DNA of 12,695 nucleotides. Source: Actinomycetota bacterium (GTDB lineage Bacteria > Actinomycetota > Actinomycetes > S36-B12 > UBA5976). The notes under the pieces were generated by a model, which ran no database searches, was not told the origin of the DNA, and saw nothing but the letters and a program-made list of their open reading frames with translations. The position numbers and the translations under genes were made by a program. The stretch is taken from positions 1 through 12,695 of the forward strand of contig CANFIL010000031.1 in assembly GCA_947447095.1 (NCBI GenBank), written 5' to 3'. Below are positions 1 to 7,120 of the stretch, one piece after another (the first letter of the stretch is position 1; each line of letters starts with the position of its first letter).

Positions 1-82
1 CATTGGACCGACTGTTATCACGCTTGCAAACGCCGAAGACTTACCGAGTCACGGAGTCGCCGTCGAGGTTCGATTAACGTGA
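1..82 (+). CDS. hisD: histidinol dehydrogenase, C-terminal end (partial)
   Basis: This is the last 26 codons of an open frame entering from the left edge; the first complete codon is at position 2 and the TGA stop is at 80-82. The peptide ends with LANAEDLPSHGVAVEVRLT, which resembles the C-terminal tail of actinobacterial HisD (NAD-dependent oxidation of L-histidinol to L-histidine, the last two steps of the pathway). The assignment rests on this short tail plus its position directly before hisC, where hisD is normally found in actinobacteria. The catalytic part lies outside the window. The stop codon overlaps the GTG start of hisC by four bases (GTGA), which suggests co-transcription and coupled translation. 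Confidence 0.8.
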   Translation, partial: IGPTVITLANAEDLPSHGVAVEVRLT

Positions 83-1155
83 CGATTCCACCGGTACGTG
101 ACGATCTCGTTGGCATGCATGCATATGGTGCTCCACAGATCGACGTGCCAGTACGACTTAACGTAAACGAAAATCCTTTTCCACCTTCTGCAGAACTCGT
201 CGCCACTATCGCTCGAGACGTAGCGCAAGTTGCACATCAGCTCAATAGATATCCCGATCGCGATGCCGTGGCATTGCGTAACGACTTAGCCCGCTACATC
301 ATGAGCGAGTCGGGCGGTTCTATTTCGGCAGATAACGTGTGGGTTGCAAATGGCAGCAACGAGGTCATGCATCACTTGCTCGCAGCATTTGGTGGTCCAG
401 GACGCACGTTAGTTACTTTTGCACCGACGTATTCCATGTACGAAGAGTATTGCCGTGAAACGTTCACAAGCTTTGCTGTTGTGCCTCGTGATGAAAACTA
501 TGCCGTGACAATTCCTGCGATTGATTCCGCACTTAAACTCAATCCGCACATTGTTGTGGTCTGCTCACCGAACAACCCAACCGGAACGGTTCTTGCGCCA
601 GAAGTTTTGGATTATCTCGTCGCAAACTTCACTGGGCTCATCATTGTTGATGAAGCATATGGAGAATTCCGCGCCACAGGTACGGACAGTGCGATTGCCA
701 AGTATGCGGGACATCCCAACGTTGTCATTACTCGCACTATGAGCAAGGCCTTTTCGTGTGCTGGGCTTCGACTTGGATACGCGATTGCCCATCCGGATGT
801 CGTTGCTGCGTGCACTGTGGTGCGCTTGCCATATCACTTGTCTGCGGTGTCTCAAGTTGTTGCCCGTGCAGCCTTGAGTCATGCTGACGAGCTTCTTTCG
901 CAAGTAGGTTTGCTGCGCGACGAACGAGACTCGTTGGAGAAATGGCTGAAAGCGCACGATTACTCGGTTCTCCCAAGTGGTGCTAACTTTTTGTTATTCG
1001 GAACTTTTGCTGATCGTCACCACATTTGGCAAGGGCTGCTAGACCACGGAGTACTCATCCGTGAAACAGGGCCCGCTGGCTGGCTACGAGTAAGCATTGG
1101 AACTCCGGAAGAAAATGAAGCATTCCGCACGGCACTCATCACAGTCGATAAGTAA
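79..1155 (+). CDS. hisC: histidinol-phosphate aminotransferase
   Basis: This is a 358-residue fold-type I PLP aminotransferase that converts imidazole acetol phosphate and glutamate to L-histidinol phosphate and 2-oxoglutarate. The N-terminal YGAP and LNVNENPFPP segments (about residues 16-36) are typical of HisC. SPNNPTG (163-169) carries the PLP-binding Asn166. DEAY (191-194) supplies the Asp and Tyr that contact the cofactor. K223 in TMSKAF is the Schiff-base lysine. GLRLGYA (R231) and WLRVSIGT (R337) match the phosphate and carboxylate-binding arginines. Length is normal for the family. The GTG start is chosen because it overlaps the hisD stop (GTGA), has GAGG at 65-68 ten bases upstream, and gives the usual HisC N-terminus. 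hisB follows after 28 bp. Confidence 0.96.
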   Translation: MTIPPVRDDLVGMHAYGAPQIDVPVRLNVNENPFPPSAELVATIARDVAQVAHQLNRYPDRDAVALRNDLARYIMSESGGSISADNVWVANGSNEVMHHLLAAFGGPGRTLVTFAPTYSMYEEYCRETFTSFAVVPRDENYAVTIPAIDSALKLNPHIVVVCSPNNPTGTVLAPEVLDYLVANFTGLIIVDEAYGEFRATGTDSAIAKYAGHPNVVITRTMSKAFSCAGLRLGYAIAHPDVVAACTVVRLPYHLSAVSQVVARAALSHADELLSQVGLLRDERDSLEKWLKAHDYSVLPSGANFLLFGTFADRHHIWQGLLDHGVLIRETGPAGWLRVSIGTPEENEAFRTALITVDK

Positions 1156-1183
1156 GCCACAACTCACACCAAAGGATCGTGCA

Positions 1184-1771
1184 ATGAGCCGTACCGCACA
1201 CGTTGAACGTGTAACCAACGAAAGTTCAGTCATCGTTGACCTCAATCTCGATGGCACCGGACAGATTGACATCGAAACTGGCGTTCCGTTCTTCGACCAC
1301 ATGATGTCCCAGTTGGGAAAGCATGGTGGGTTCGATCTCACGATTCGTGCTGTAGGTGACTTGCACATTGATTCGCATCACACTGTCGAAGACACCGCGC
1401 TTGCAGTGGGTCAGGCGCTTCGAGAAGCTCTTGGCACGAAGGAAGGCATTCGACGTTATGGCGATGCCGTTGTGCCAATGGACGAAGTATGTGTTCAAGC
1501 AGCAGTTGATGTTTCGGGACGTCCGTACTTAGTCCATGACGAACCAGAAATGGTTGAGCTTATTGGCAGCTATGACACGACTCTCACAAAGCACATTTGG
1601 GAATCGTTGGTAGCTTCAGCACAGATTTGTCTTCATGTTCGCGTGATCAGTGGTCGAAATGCTCACCACACAGTGGAAGGTCAGTTCAAGGCTGTCGCTC
1701 GTGCATTGCGCGATGCAGTTGCCTTGGACGCACGTGTGATTGGCGTACCTTCAACAAAGGGAACGCTGTAA
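1184..1771 (+). CDS. hisB: imidazoleglycerol-phosphate dehydratase
   Basis: This 195-residue single-domain HisB dehydrates imidazole glycerol phosphate to imidazole acetol phosphate. The family forms a metal (Mn) enzyme of 24 subunits. The signatures are complete: FFDHM (H39), the HHTVED block at 65-70, and the second HHTVE block at 161-165, which together provide the His and Glu metal ligands from the two duplicated halves. It lacks the N-terminal HAD phosphatase domain of the enterobacterial bifunctional HisB, so histidinol phosphatase must be encoded elsewhere. The frame is open back to 1097, but the ATG at 1184 gives the usual MSRTAHVERVT start, has AAAGGA about eight bases upstream and does not overlap hisC. 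hisH follows after 3 bp. Confidence 0.96.
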   Translation: MSRTAHVERVTNESSVIVDLNLDGTGQIDIETGVPFFDHMMSQLGKHGGFDLTIRAVGDLHIDSHHTVEDTALAVGQALREALGTKEGIRRYGDAVVPMDEVCVQAAVDVSGRPYLVHDEPEMVELIGSYDTTLTKHIWESLVASAQICLHVRVISGRNAHHTVEGQFKAVARALRDAVALDARVIGVPSTKGTL

Positions 1772-1774
1772 TTC

Positions 1775-2413
1775 GTGCCTGAGATCGTCGTTTTTGATTA
1801 TGGTTCGGGCAACGTTCGCTCTGCCCAGCGTGCGCTCGAAACCACTGGCGCAACGGTCTCAATTACTAGTGACTTTGACGTGGCACTAGCCGCTGACGGA
1901 CTCTTTGTCCCCGGGGTAGGTGCATTTGGTGCATGTGCTTCACAACTTCGTTCAGTTCGTGGCGATCAAATTATTGAGCGCAGGCTCTCAGGCGGCCGGC
2001 CAGTCATGGGGATCTGTGTAGGCATGCAGGTGCTATTCGAATCAAGCACTGAACACGAAACACAAGTGCCTGGCATTTATCAATGGCCAGGACAAGTTGT
2101 TGAATTACGTGCCGATGTGTTGCCACACATGGGGTGGAATACCGTTAGCGCGCCCAAGGATTCACAGATGTTTGCTGGCGTAGCAGAAGAACGGTTCTAC
2201 TTCGTACATTCCTATGCAGTAACTGAGTGGGAACTAGATGTTACGGGGGCATTCACGCCGCCATTGGTGACCTGGGCGAACTATGGTCAAGACTTTGTGG
2301 CTGCAGTTGAAAACGGTCCGTTATGGGCAACGCAGTTTCATCCCGAAAAATCCGGTGATGCCGGGCTCAGTTTGTTAGAGAACTGGGTCGAATACGTAAA
2401 GGGTGCCAAATGA
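1775..2413 (+). CDS. hisH: imidazole glycerol phosphate synthase, glutaminase subunit
   Basis: This is a 212-residue class I glutamine amidotransferase. HisH hydrolyses glutamine and passes ammonia through the HisF barrel to form imidazole glycerol phosphate and AICAR from PRFAR. The catalytic triad is visible: C81 in GICVGMQ, with H189 and E191 in QFHPEKSG. The oxyanion-strand segment PGVGAFG (46-52) is present, as is the FDYGSGN N-terminus. The start is GTG at 1775, only 3 bp after the hisB stop, with AAAGGGA at 1756-1762 at a rather long spacing, so translation may depend on upstream ribosomes. The stop overlaps the hisA start (ATGA). Its partner hisF lies two genes downstream. Confidence 0.96.
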   Translation: MPEIVVFDYGSGNVRSAQRALETTGATVSITSDFDVALAADGLFVPGVGAFGACASQLRSVRGDQIIERRLSGGRPVMGICVGMQVLFESSTEHETQVPGIYQWPGQVVELRADVLPHMGWNTVSAPKDSQMFAGVAEERFYFVHSYAVTEWELDVTGAFTPPLVTWANYGQDFVAAVENGPLWATQFHPEKSGDAGLSLLENWVEYVKGAK

Positions 2414-3141
2414 CTTCTTTGATACTTCTTCCAGCCGTTGATGTTGCTGACGGTCAAGCTGTGCGATTGGTGCAGGGTGAAGCGGACAGTGCGACGTCAT
2501 TCGGTGATCCGATGGAAGCGGCGCTTGATTGGCAACGTGGTGGTGCTGACTGGATTCATCTCGTTGATTTGGATGCCGCGTTTGGTCGTGGAAGCAATCG
2601 TGAGATTCTCGCTGAAGTGACGGGCCGACTTGATATCAATGTTGAGCTCTCTGGCGGCATTCGGGATGACGAGTCATTGCGAGCGGCGCTTGCAACGGGC
2701 TGTCGTCGTGTGAACTTGGGTACTGCTGCACTTGAGGATCCTGAATGGACAGCTCGAGTCATTGGCGAATTTGGCGATCGCGTTGCCGTTGGCCTCGATG
2801 TGCGCGGAACAACACTTGCTGCACGTGGATGGACGCGCGAAGGTGGCGATCTGTGGGAAACCCTTGAGCGACTCGAGCGTGATGGTTGCTCGCGCTATGT
2901 CGTTACGGATGTCACCAAGGACGGCACACTACGCGGCCCCAACGTCGAACTTTTGAAACACATGTGTGAGCGCACAGCTAAACCTGTTATTGCCAGTGGC
3001 GGTATTTCGAGTTTGGCTGACTTGGAGGCGTTGCGCGCACTTGTGCCTGACGGTGTTGAAGGCGCGATTGTTGGCAAGGCACTTTATGCCGGCGCTTTCA
3101 CATTGCCCGAAGCAATCGCCGTTGCCGGACCACAAAGGTAG
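2410..3141 (+). CDS. priA: PriA-type phosphoribosyl isomerase (HisA, probably also TrpF)
   Basis: This is a 243-residue (beta/alpha)8 barrel of the HisA/HisF family. It isomerises ProFAR to PRFAR in histidine synthesis. In actinobacteria the same enzyme, PriA, usually also isomerises phosphoribosyl anthranilate (the TrpF step). D11 and D171 fit the acid/base pair. R19, R85, R139 and W141 line up with Mycobacterium tuberculosis PriA R19, R85, R143 and W145, from memory and allowing a four-residue shorter loop. The matching pieces are VRL, GGIRDD, ARGWTREGGDLW and TKDGTLRGPN. No trpF is found in this trp cluster, which supports dual use. The ATG overlaps the hisH stop and has AAAGGG at 2398-2403. 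Dual activity is inferred; the HisA role is firm. Confidence 0.94.
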   Translation: MTSLILLPAVDVADGQAVRLVQGEADSATSFGDPMEAALDWQRGGADWIHLVDLDAAFGRGSNREILAEVTGRLDINVELSGGIRDDESLRAALATGCRRVNLGTAALEDPEWTARVIGEFGDRVAVGLDVRGTTLAARGWTREGGDLWETLERLERDGCSRYVVTDVTKDGTLRGPNVELLKHMCERTAKPVIASGGISSLADLEALRALVPDGVEGAIVGKALYAGAFTLPEAIAVAGPQR

Positions 3142-3143
3142 TC

Positions 3144-3902
3144 ATGTCGCTAGCCGTCCGTGTCATTCCGTGCCTCGATGTCGACAATGGTCGCGTTGTC
3201 AAAGGCGTGAACTTCATCAACCTTCGGGATGCTGGCGACCCAGTTGAGTTGGCATTGGCGTATGGCCAGGCAGGTGCTGACGAGTTGGTGTTCTTGGATA
3301 TCACCGCAAGTAGTTCAAATCGGGAAACCACGTATGACATGGTTCGTAGAACTGCCGACCAGCTTTTCATTCCGTTGACTGTTGGCGGCGGTGTTCGTGC
3401 GGTGGACGATGTGGATCGTCTGTTGCGCGCTGGTGCGGACAAGGTGGGAATAAATACCGCCGGTTTAGCAAATCCCATGTTGATCACCGAAGCTGCCGAG
3501 AAATTTGGCAATCAGTGCATCGTGCTTTCAGTTGATGTGCGTCGGGCTGATACTGCATCTGGTTTTGAAGCAACGACACATGGTGGCCGGCAAAGCAGCG
3601 GGCGCGACGCTCTTGAATGGATCGTTGAAGCAGTAGAACGTGGCGCGGGCGAAGTTTTGCTCAACTCTATGGATGCTGATGGCACAAAGAATGGCTATGA
3701 CGTGGAATTGATTCGCGCAGCACGTGCGGCCGTATCGGTGCCCATCATTGCCAGCGGTGGGGCAGGAGCGCCTTCAGATTTTCCGCCTGCTGTGGAAGCC
3801 GGTGCAAACGCAGTCCTTGCAGCCAGCGTCTTTCACTTCGGCGAACTTGCCATCAGTGATGTGAAGCAAGAACTACGCACCGCAGGTTATGTCGTTCGAT
3901 AG
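3144..3902 (+). CDS. hisF: imidazole glycerol phosphate synthase, cyclase subunit
   Basis: This is a 252-residue HisF barrel that cyclises PRFAR with ammonia delivered by HisH, releasing AICAR into purine synthesis. The N-terminal RVIPCLDVDNGRVVKGVNF is the family signature. D12 and D131 (in LSVDVRR) match the two catalytic aspartates of the cyclase. Phosphate-binding elements are seen as GGGVR (81-85), DADGTKNGYD (177-186) and IASGGAG (202-208). Length is normal. The ATG lies 2 bp after the hisA stop with AAAGG at 3134-3138, five bases before the start. It is the last gene of this his block and runs toward the minus-strand gene, whose stop is 3 bp away. Confidence 0.96.
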   Translation: MSLAVRVIPCLDVDNGRVVKGVNFINLRDAGDPVELALAYGQAGADELVFLDITASSSNRETTYDMVRRTADQLFIPLTVGGGVRAVDDVDRLLRAGADKVGINTAGLANPMLITEAAEKFGNQCIVLSVDVRRADTASGFEATTHGGRQSSGRDALEWIVEAVERGAGEVLLNSMDADGTKNGYDVELIRAARAAVSVPIIASGGAGAPSDFPPAVEAGANAVLAASVFHFGELAISDVKQELRTAGYVVR

Positions 3903-3904
3903 CT

Positions 3905-3931
3905 CTCAGACTGAATTATTAGTCGATTGAG
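3905..3931. terminator. imperfect hairpin at the hisF / TIGR03085 convergence, possible bidirectional terminator
   Basis: CTCAGACT (3905-3912) can pair with AGTC (3921-3924) plus TGAG (3928-3931), giving eight base pairs around an 8-base AT-rich loop, with a 3-base bulge on the right arm. It sits exactly where the two convergent genes end and overlaps the last codons of the minus-strand gene. There is no T-run on either side, so it is not a classical intrinsic terminator. The call is based on position and pairing only. Confidence 0.25.
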
Positions 3932-4538
3932 CAACAGCAACATCAATCTCGTCACCGGAATAGTCCACCGAAACGGCTTTGCGTCCGTAGGTCAGAAGGA
4001 CTAGATCAGCTGTACTTCCGGAGATCATGACAGTGCGGCCGTTACTCGCTGACTTCACGACGATTTGCGAAGTTCCGTTGTCCAGCACGATTCCTACTTT
4101 GGCTCGGCGCCACATGAGTTTGCCTGAACTTGCCATTCTCTTCCACAATGCTTCATCAAGCTCGGCGTGGAGCGAGCGCTGCTTCCAACCAGGTGCTGCA
4201 CGTCGAACGTCTTCGTGATGGACGAACATTTCGAACAGATTGACTGCGCTATCGAGATTAGGAAGACCTAGTGGATTCCAAATCGGGGCGCCTTCCTCAA
4301 CGAGATGCAGGAGTTCTTTCCACGGCTTGTTTGAGTACGTTTCCATCACATTCTTGGTGTGTTTGGCAACGGCCTTTGCCATGATTCCAATCGCAGCATC
4401 TGGCCTGCGCTCGCGAATGGCAATGTGCGCCGCCAAATCCTTTGCAGTCCACCCTTCGCACAACGTTGGTGCATCCGGTCCAAGGTCGCGCATGAGTTGG
4501 ACTAGATGGCGTCGTTCGTGGAATGCCCAGTTCGTCAT
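3906..4538 (-). CDS. TIGR03085-family protein (maleylpyruvate isomerase N-terminal / DinB-like fold)
   Basis: This 210-residue protein resembles the actinobacterial TIGR03085 family, part of the mycothiol-dependent maleylpyruvate isomerase N-terminal (DinB-like, metal-binding) superfamily. Telling segments are GPDAPTLCEGWTAKDLAAH (20-38), IRERRPDA (41-48), GLPNLDSAVNLFEMFVHHEDVRRA (91-114) and a C-terminal beta-rich part with ISGSTADLVLLTYGR (172-186). H38 with H107 or H108 could be metal ligands, as in DinB-like bundles. The substrate is unknown; the family often sits beside hisI in actinobacteria. The frame is open to 4652, but that would overlap hisI and add 38 unusual residues. The ATG at 4538 gives the expected N-terminus and lies six bases after a TACGAT hexamer. 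No clear Shine-Dalgarno is seen, suggesting a leaderless mRNA. Confidence 0.85.
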   Translation of the reverse strand: MTNWAFHERRHLVQLMRDLGPDAPTLCEGWTAKDLAAHIAIRERRPDAAIGIMAKAVAKHTKNVMETYSNKPWKELLHLVEEGAPIWNPLGLPNLDSAVNLFEMFVHHEDVRRAAPGWKQRSLHAELDEALWKRMASSGKLMWRRAKVGIVLDNGTSQIVVKSASNGRTVMISGSTADLVLLTYGRKAVSVDYSGDEIDVAVAQSTNNSV

Positions 4539-4544
4539 GTCTTG

Positions 4545-4550
4545 ATCGTA
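4545..4550 (-). promoter_or_regulatory. candidate -10 element for the minus-strand TIGR03085 gene
   Basis: On the minus strand the sequence reads TACGAT, then six bases, then the ATG at 4538. TANNNT is the usual actinobacterial -10 form, and this spacing would put the transcription start at or beside the start codon (leaderless). No convincing -35 is visible 16-18 bp upstream. Confidence 0.45.
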
Positions 4551-4621
4551 GAACGCTTGCTGACATTGCGCAGATGCACGGTCGTATAGCCCGTCGTTTC
4601 GGCATGTGGAAGCAAACAGGG

Positions 4622-4627
4622 CACAAT
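4622..4627 (+). promoter_or_regulatory. candidate -10 element for the hisI-trpE block
   Basis: CACAAT ends six bases before the hisI ATG at 4634, the same geometry as the divergent TACGAT of the opposite gene. It matches TATAAT at four of six positions but lacks the leading T. A CAGGG at 4617-4621 is too far upstream for a good ribosome binding site. A leaderless hisI-trpE transcript is plausible but not proven; no strong -35 is seen. Confidence 0.35.
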
Positions 4628-4633
4628 AGACGT

Positions 4634-4972
4634 ATGTCATTTCTCGAGCCACTTGTCTTTGATGAGCGCGGGTTAATTCCTGTGGTTGTTCAGCAGGTTG
4701 ACACTCGTGAAGTACTTATGGTGGCCTACATGAACAGCGAGGCCATTAACCTCACGCTTTCGACGGGACAGGCGACATATTGGTCGCGCAGTAGAAGCGA
4801 GATCTGGGTTAAGGGTGCCACTTCTGGACATACCCAACGTGTTATCTCGCTAGCCGCTGATTGTGATTTCGATACCTTGTTGCTCACGGTCGACCAGGTC
4901 GACGGAGCATGCCATACCGGAGATCGCACGTGTTTTGATCGAGTCATTACGCATCCTGAGGTGCAGGCATGA
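4634..4972 (+). CDS. hisI: phosphoribosyl-AMP cyclohydrolase
   Basis: This is a 112-residue single-domain PRA-CH enzyme that opens the adenine ring of phosphoribosyl-AMP to give ProFAR, the substrate of HisA/PriA. The core motifs are visible: YMNSEA (32-37), ATYWSRSR (47-54), a DCDFD metal site (76-80), and the zinc cysteines C77, C93 and C100 in the GACHTG and RTCF segments. There is no fused HisE (pyrophosphohydrolase) domain, so hisE must be separate. An upstream in-frame ATG at 4523 would run through the divergent gene; the ATG at 4634 gives the normal start. It is split from the main his genes by the minus-strand gene and overlaps trpE by four bases (ATGA), so this histidine enzyme is probably co-expressed with tryptophan synthesis. 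Confidence 0.95.
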   Translation: MSFLEPLVFDERGLIPVVVQQVDTREVLMVAYMNSEAINLTLSTGQATYWSRSRSEIWVKGATSGHTQRVISLAADCDFDTLLLTVDQVDGACHTGDRTCFDRVITHPEVQA

Positions 4973-6525
4973 CGTTAGCTACACCAACTCTCGAAGAGTT
5001 TTTGGCACTCGCGACGAATCGACGTGTAATTCCCGTTTTCCGCACGTTGCTGGCTGATGGCGAGACAGCTTTGGGTTTGTATCGCAAGCTTGCAGGAGAG
5101 CGCGCTGGAACTTTCTTACTCGAATCCGCCGAGCATGGACAGGCGTGGTCACGATACTCGTTCATCGGTGTGAAGAGTTCTGCGATGCTCAGCGAAGTTG
5201 ATGGCCACACCTCGTGGTCAGGAACAGTCCCGACAGGTGTGGCTGACACAAGTGATCCAATTGCTGCGCTGCGTTCGACGCTTGATGTTTTGCATACCCC
5301 AGATGTGAATCTGGGAATCAGCGAACTTGCGTTGCCGCCACTAACCGGTGGAGTTGTTGGTTACCTTGGCTATGACATTGTTCGACGATTTGAACGTATT
5401 CCAAATACTGCTCCAGAAGTTCTGAACTTGCCTGAACTTGCGATGCTGGTTGCAACTGATCTTGCGGTGCTAGATCACATGGATGGAACTGTGACTCTGA
5501 TTGCCAATGCAATCAACTTTGACAACACTGACGAACGAGTCGAGTTGGCCTGGCAGGATGCTGTGCTTCGTTTAGATGCGATGGAACGCGACCTGAATCA
5601 GTCACAGGTCTCGAGTGTTGCTCGATTTGATAAAAACGCACCAATCGTCTCAACGCGAGAAACTACGAGCGAGGACTACCAAGCAGCAGTTGCTGTGGCA
5701 CAAGAACACATTCGCTCTGGCGATGCATTCCAGATCGTTTTATCTCAGCGATTCTCTGCACCATGTTCAGCAAGTGCCTTGGATGTGTATCGAGTACTTC
5801 GAACGTCAAACCCAAGTCCGTACATGTTCCTCATTCGCGTTCCTGAAATCACAGGCCCTGGTGAAGGAATGAGTACAACAGTTGCCTTTGATCTAGTTGG
5901 TTCTAGCCCCGAAGCACTCGTGCGACTTACGCAAGGCCAGGCAATGTTGCATCCGATTGCAGGTACTCGGCCCCGAGGGGCAACCCCAGAAGAAGATGCT
6001 GCGCATGCTGCAAGCTTGATTGAAGATGCGAAAGAACGTGCCGAACACTTGATGTTGGTTGATTTGGGTCGTAATGACTTGGGGCGTGTCTGCGAACCAG
6101 GAAGTGTTGAAGTCGTCGACTTCATGAGTATTGAACGTTATAGCCACGTCATGCACATCGTTTCGACAGTGACCGGCGAAATTAACCCAGACATGTCTGC
6201 GCTTGATCTAGTTCAAGCAACTTTCCCTGCGGGAACATTGTCAGGAGCACCAAAGCCGATGGCGATGTCAATTATTGAAAACCTTGAGCCCTCGCGCCGA
6301 GGCTTTTATGGCGGATGTGTAGGTTACTTTGACTTTGCTGGCAACGTCGATACGGCGATTGCAATCCGTTCCGCAGTCATCAAGAATGACGTCGCATACG
6401 TTCAGGCTGGTGCAGGAGTTGTTAATGACTCTGTAGCCGCAAGCGAAGACGCAGAATGCAGCGCGAAGGCTGCTGCGGTGCTCAAGGCTGTTGCCGTTGC
6501 GAACACTATGACAAGCGCAGTTTGA
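4969..6525 (+). CDS. trpE: anthranilate synthase component I
   Basis: This 518-residue chorismate-binding enzyme, with its glutaminase partner TrpG, makes anthranilate from chorismate and glutamine, the first step of tryptophan synthesis. The N-terminal domain carries LLES (50-53), and the central domain carries NPSPYMF (281-287); both line the tryptophan feedback site in characterised TrpE, so allosteric inhibition is likely retained. The chorismate domain shows HPIAGTRPRG (328-337), LVDLGRNDLGR (363-373), FPAGTLSGAPK and FYGGCVGYFDFAGN. Length is normal and there is no fused TrpG. The ATG overlaps the hisI stop and has GAGG at 4958-4961. trpG and trpD are not in the window. The stop shares one base with the next start (TGATG). 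Confidence 0.96.
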   Translation: MTLATPTLEEFLALATNRRVIPVFRTLLADGETALGLYRKLAGERAGTFLLESAEHGQAWSRYSFIGVKSSAMLSEVDGHTSWSGTVPTGVADTSDPIAALRSTLDVLHTPDVNLGISELALPPLTGGVVGYLGYDIVRRFERIPNTAPEVLNLPELAMLVATDLAVLDHMDGTVTLIANAINFDNTDERVELAWQDAVLRLDAMERDLNQSQVSSVARFDKNAPIVSTRETTSEDYQAAVAVAQEHIRSGDAFQIVLSQRFSAPCSASALDVYRVLRTSNPSPYMFLIRVPEITGPGEGMSTTVAFDLVGSSPEALVRLTQGQAMLHPIAGTRPRGATPEEDAAHAASLIEDAKERAEHLMLVDLGRNDLGRVCEPGSVEVVDFMSIERYSHVMHIVSTVTGEINPDMSALDLVQATFPAGTLSGAPKPMAMSIIENLEPSRRGFYGGCVGYFDFAGNVDTAIAIRSAVIKNDVAYVQAGAGVVNDSVAASEDAECSAKAAAVLKAVAVANTMTSAV

Positions 6526-7085
6526 TGCGGTCTCTTTCACGAGTCCAATTCTTGGCGAACGCTGGTATCGCATTAGTTTTTTTTGCAAGTACACGGGCGT
6601 GGGCACTAGTTGATCTCAATTCAACGACATCTCCTGCGCTTCATCTTCGATTTAATGGCCGTCAATTAGATGCTGTACCGGTTGCGTTAGCAGCATTAGC
6701 GTCAATCATCGTGATCTTGGCAGGCATGGTGCGAAGCATCATTCGTCGTAGTCTCGGCGTAGTCCTGATGGTGATTGCAGGCGGAATTGGCGTTGTTTCA
6801 CTTTCGCAGGGGGATCCTGTCGCGTTAGTCAATGAGGCTATCGCTGACTCCATTGGAAGTTATCAAGACAACTACTCGTATGCCACGACAGTTTGGCCGT
6901 GGATCAGTGTCCTTGGTGCGATTGTTGTTTTTGTTGCGGGAGCAATTCTCGTGCTTCAGGCATTTCCCGATCGGGTTCGCAAAGCAAAATATGAGCGCAA
7001 CCCAGATGAGCAGGCCCTCACCGAATGGCAAGCCTTAGACCAGGGGATTGATCCCACGTTCCCGAATTCGACTCCGCTAGACTGA
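6525..7085 (+). CDS. Trp biosynthesis-associated membrane protein (TIGR02234-like)
   Basis: This 186-residue protein is predicted to cross the membrane four times (about residues 8-28, 52-70, 76-94 and 124-146), with a polar loop after the first helix containing LRFNGRQLDA. It ends in a soluble charged tail. Position directly after trpE, length and topology fit the actinobacterial Trp operon-associated membrane protein family (TIGR02234 / Trp_oprn_chp), sometimes called TrpM. No biochemical function is established to my knowledge. The ATG overlaps the trpE stop by one base (TGATG) and has no clear Shine-Dalgarno, so translation is probably coupled to trpE. The frame runs back to 6456 inside trpE, but an earlier start would give a Cys-rich peptide that is a shadow of TrpE. 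The family call rests partly on context. Confidence 0.85.
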   Translation: MRSLSRVQFLANAGIALVFFASTRAWALVDLNSTTSPALHLRFNGRQLDAVPVALAALASIIVILAGMVRSIIRRSLGVVLMVIAGGIGVVSLSQGDPVALVNEAIADSIGSYQDNYSYATTVWPWISVLGAIVVFVAGAILVLQAFPDRVRKAKYERNPDEQALTEWQALDQGIDPTFPNSTPLD

Positions 7086-7107
7086 TTCGTACCAGTAAAG
7101 AATGCAC

Positions 7108-7113
7108 AAGGAG
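7108..7113 (+). promoter_or_regulatory. strong Shine-Dalgarno (AAGGAG) for the small membrane protein
   Basis: AAGGAG lies seven bases before the ATG at 7121. It is the best ribosome binding site in the window and supports this short frame as a real, well-translated gene. Confidence 0.8.
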
Positions 7114-7120
7114 CTCCACA

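Noticed and set aside
1097..1183. 29-residue N-terminal extension of HisB
   Set aside because: It overlaps the hisC end, is Lys/Ser/Gln-rich and unlike HisB; the ATG at 1184 has a ribosome binding site and the usual N-terminus.
3098..3511. 137-codon minus-strand open frame across the hisA/hisF junction
   Set aside because: It is antisense to two clear genes, has a low-complexity Ser/Thr/Pro/Arg-rich composition and no recognisable domain.
4539..4652. 38-residue N-terminal extension of the minus-strand TIGR03085 protein
   Set aside because: It would cross the divergent spacer and the start of hisI; the ATG at 4538 gives the family-like N-terminus and a promoter-like hexamer.
4539..4968. Possible trp attenuator or leader peptide before trpE
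   Set aside because: trpE overlaps hisI and the only spacer upstream is the short divergent region; no Trp-rich leader frame or terminator/antiterminator pairing is seen.
5745..6125. 126-codon minus-strand open frame inside trpE
   Set aside because: It is antisense to the chorismate-binding domain of TrpE, with no ribosome binding site or family resemblance.
7104..7116. 13-base GCACAAGGAGCTC also present at 12225-12237
   Set aside because: One copy is the ribosome binding region of the small membrane gene and the other is ordinary trpA coding sequence; there is no extended similarity around them, so chance is the simplest reading.
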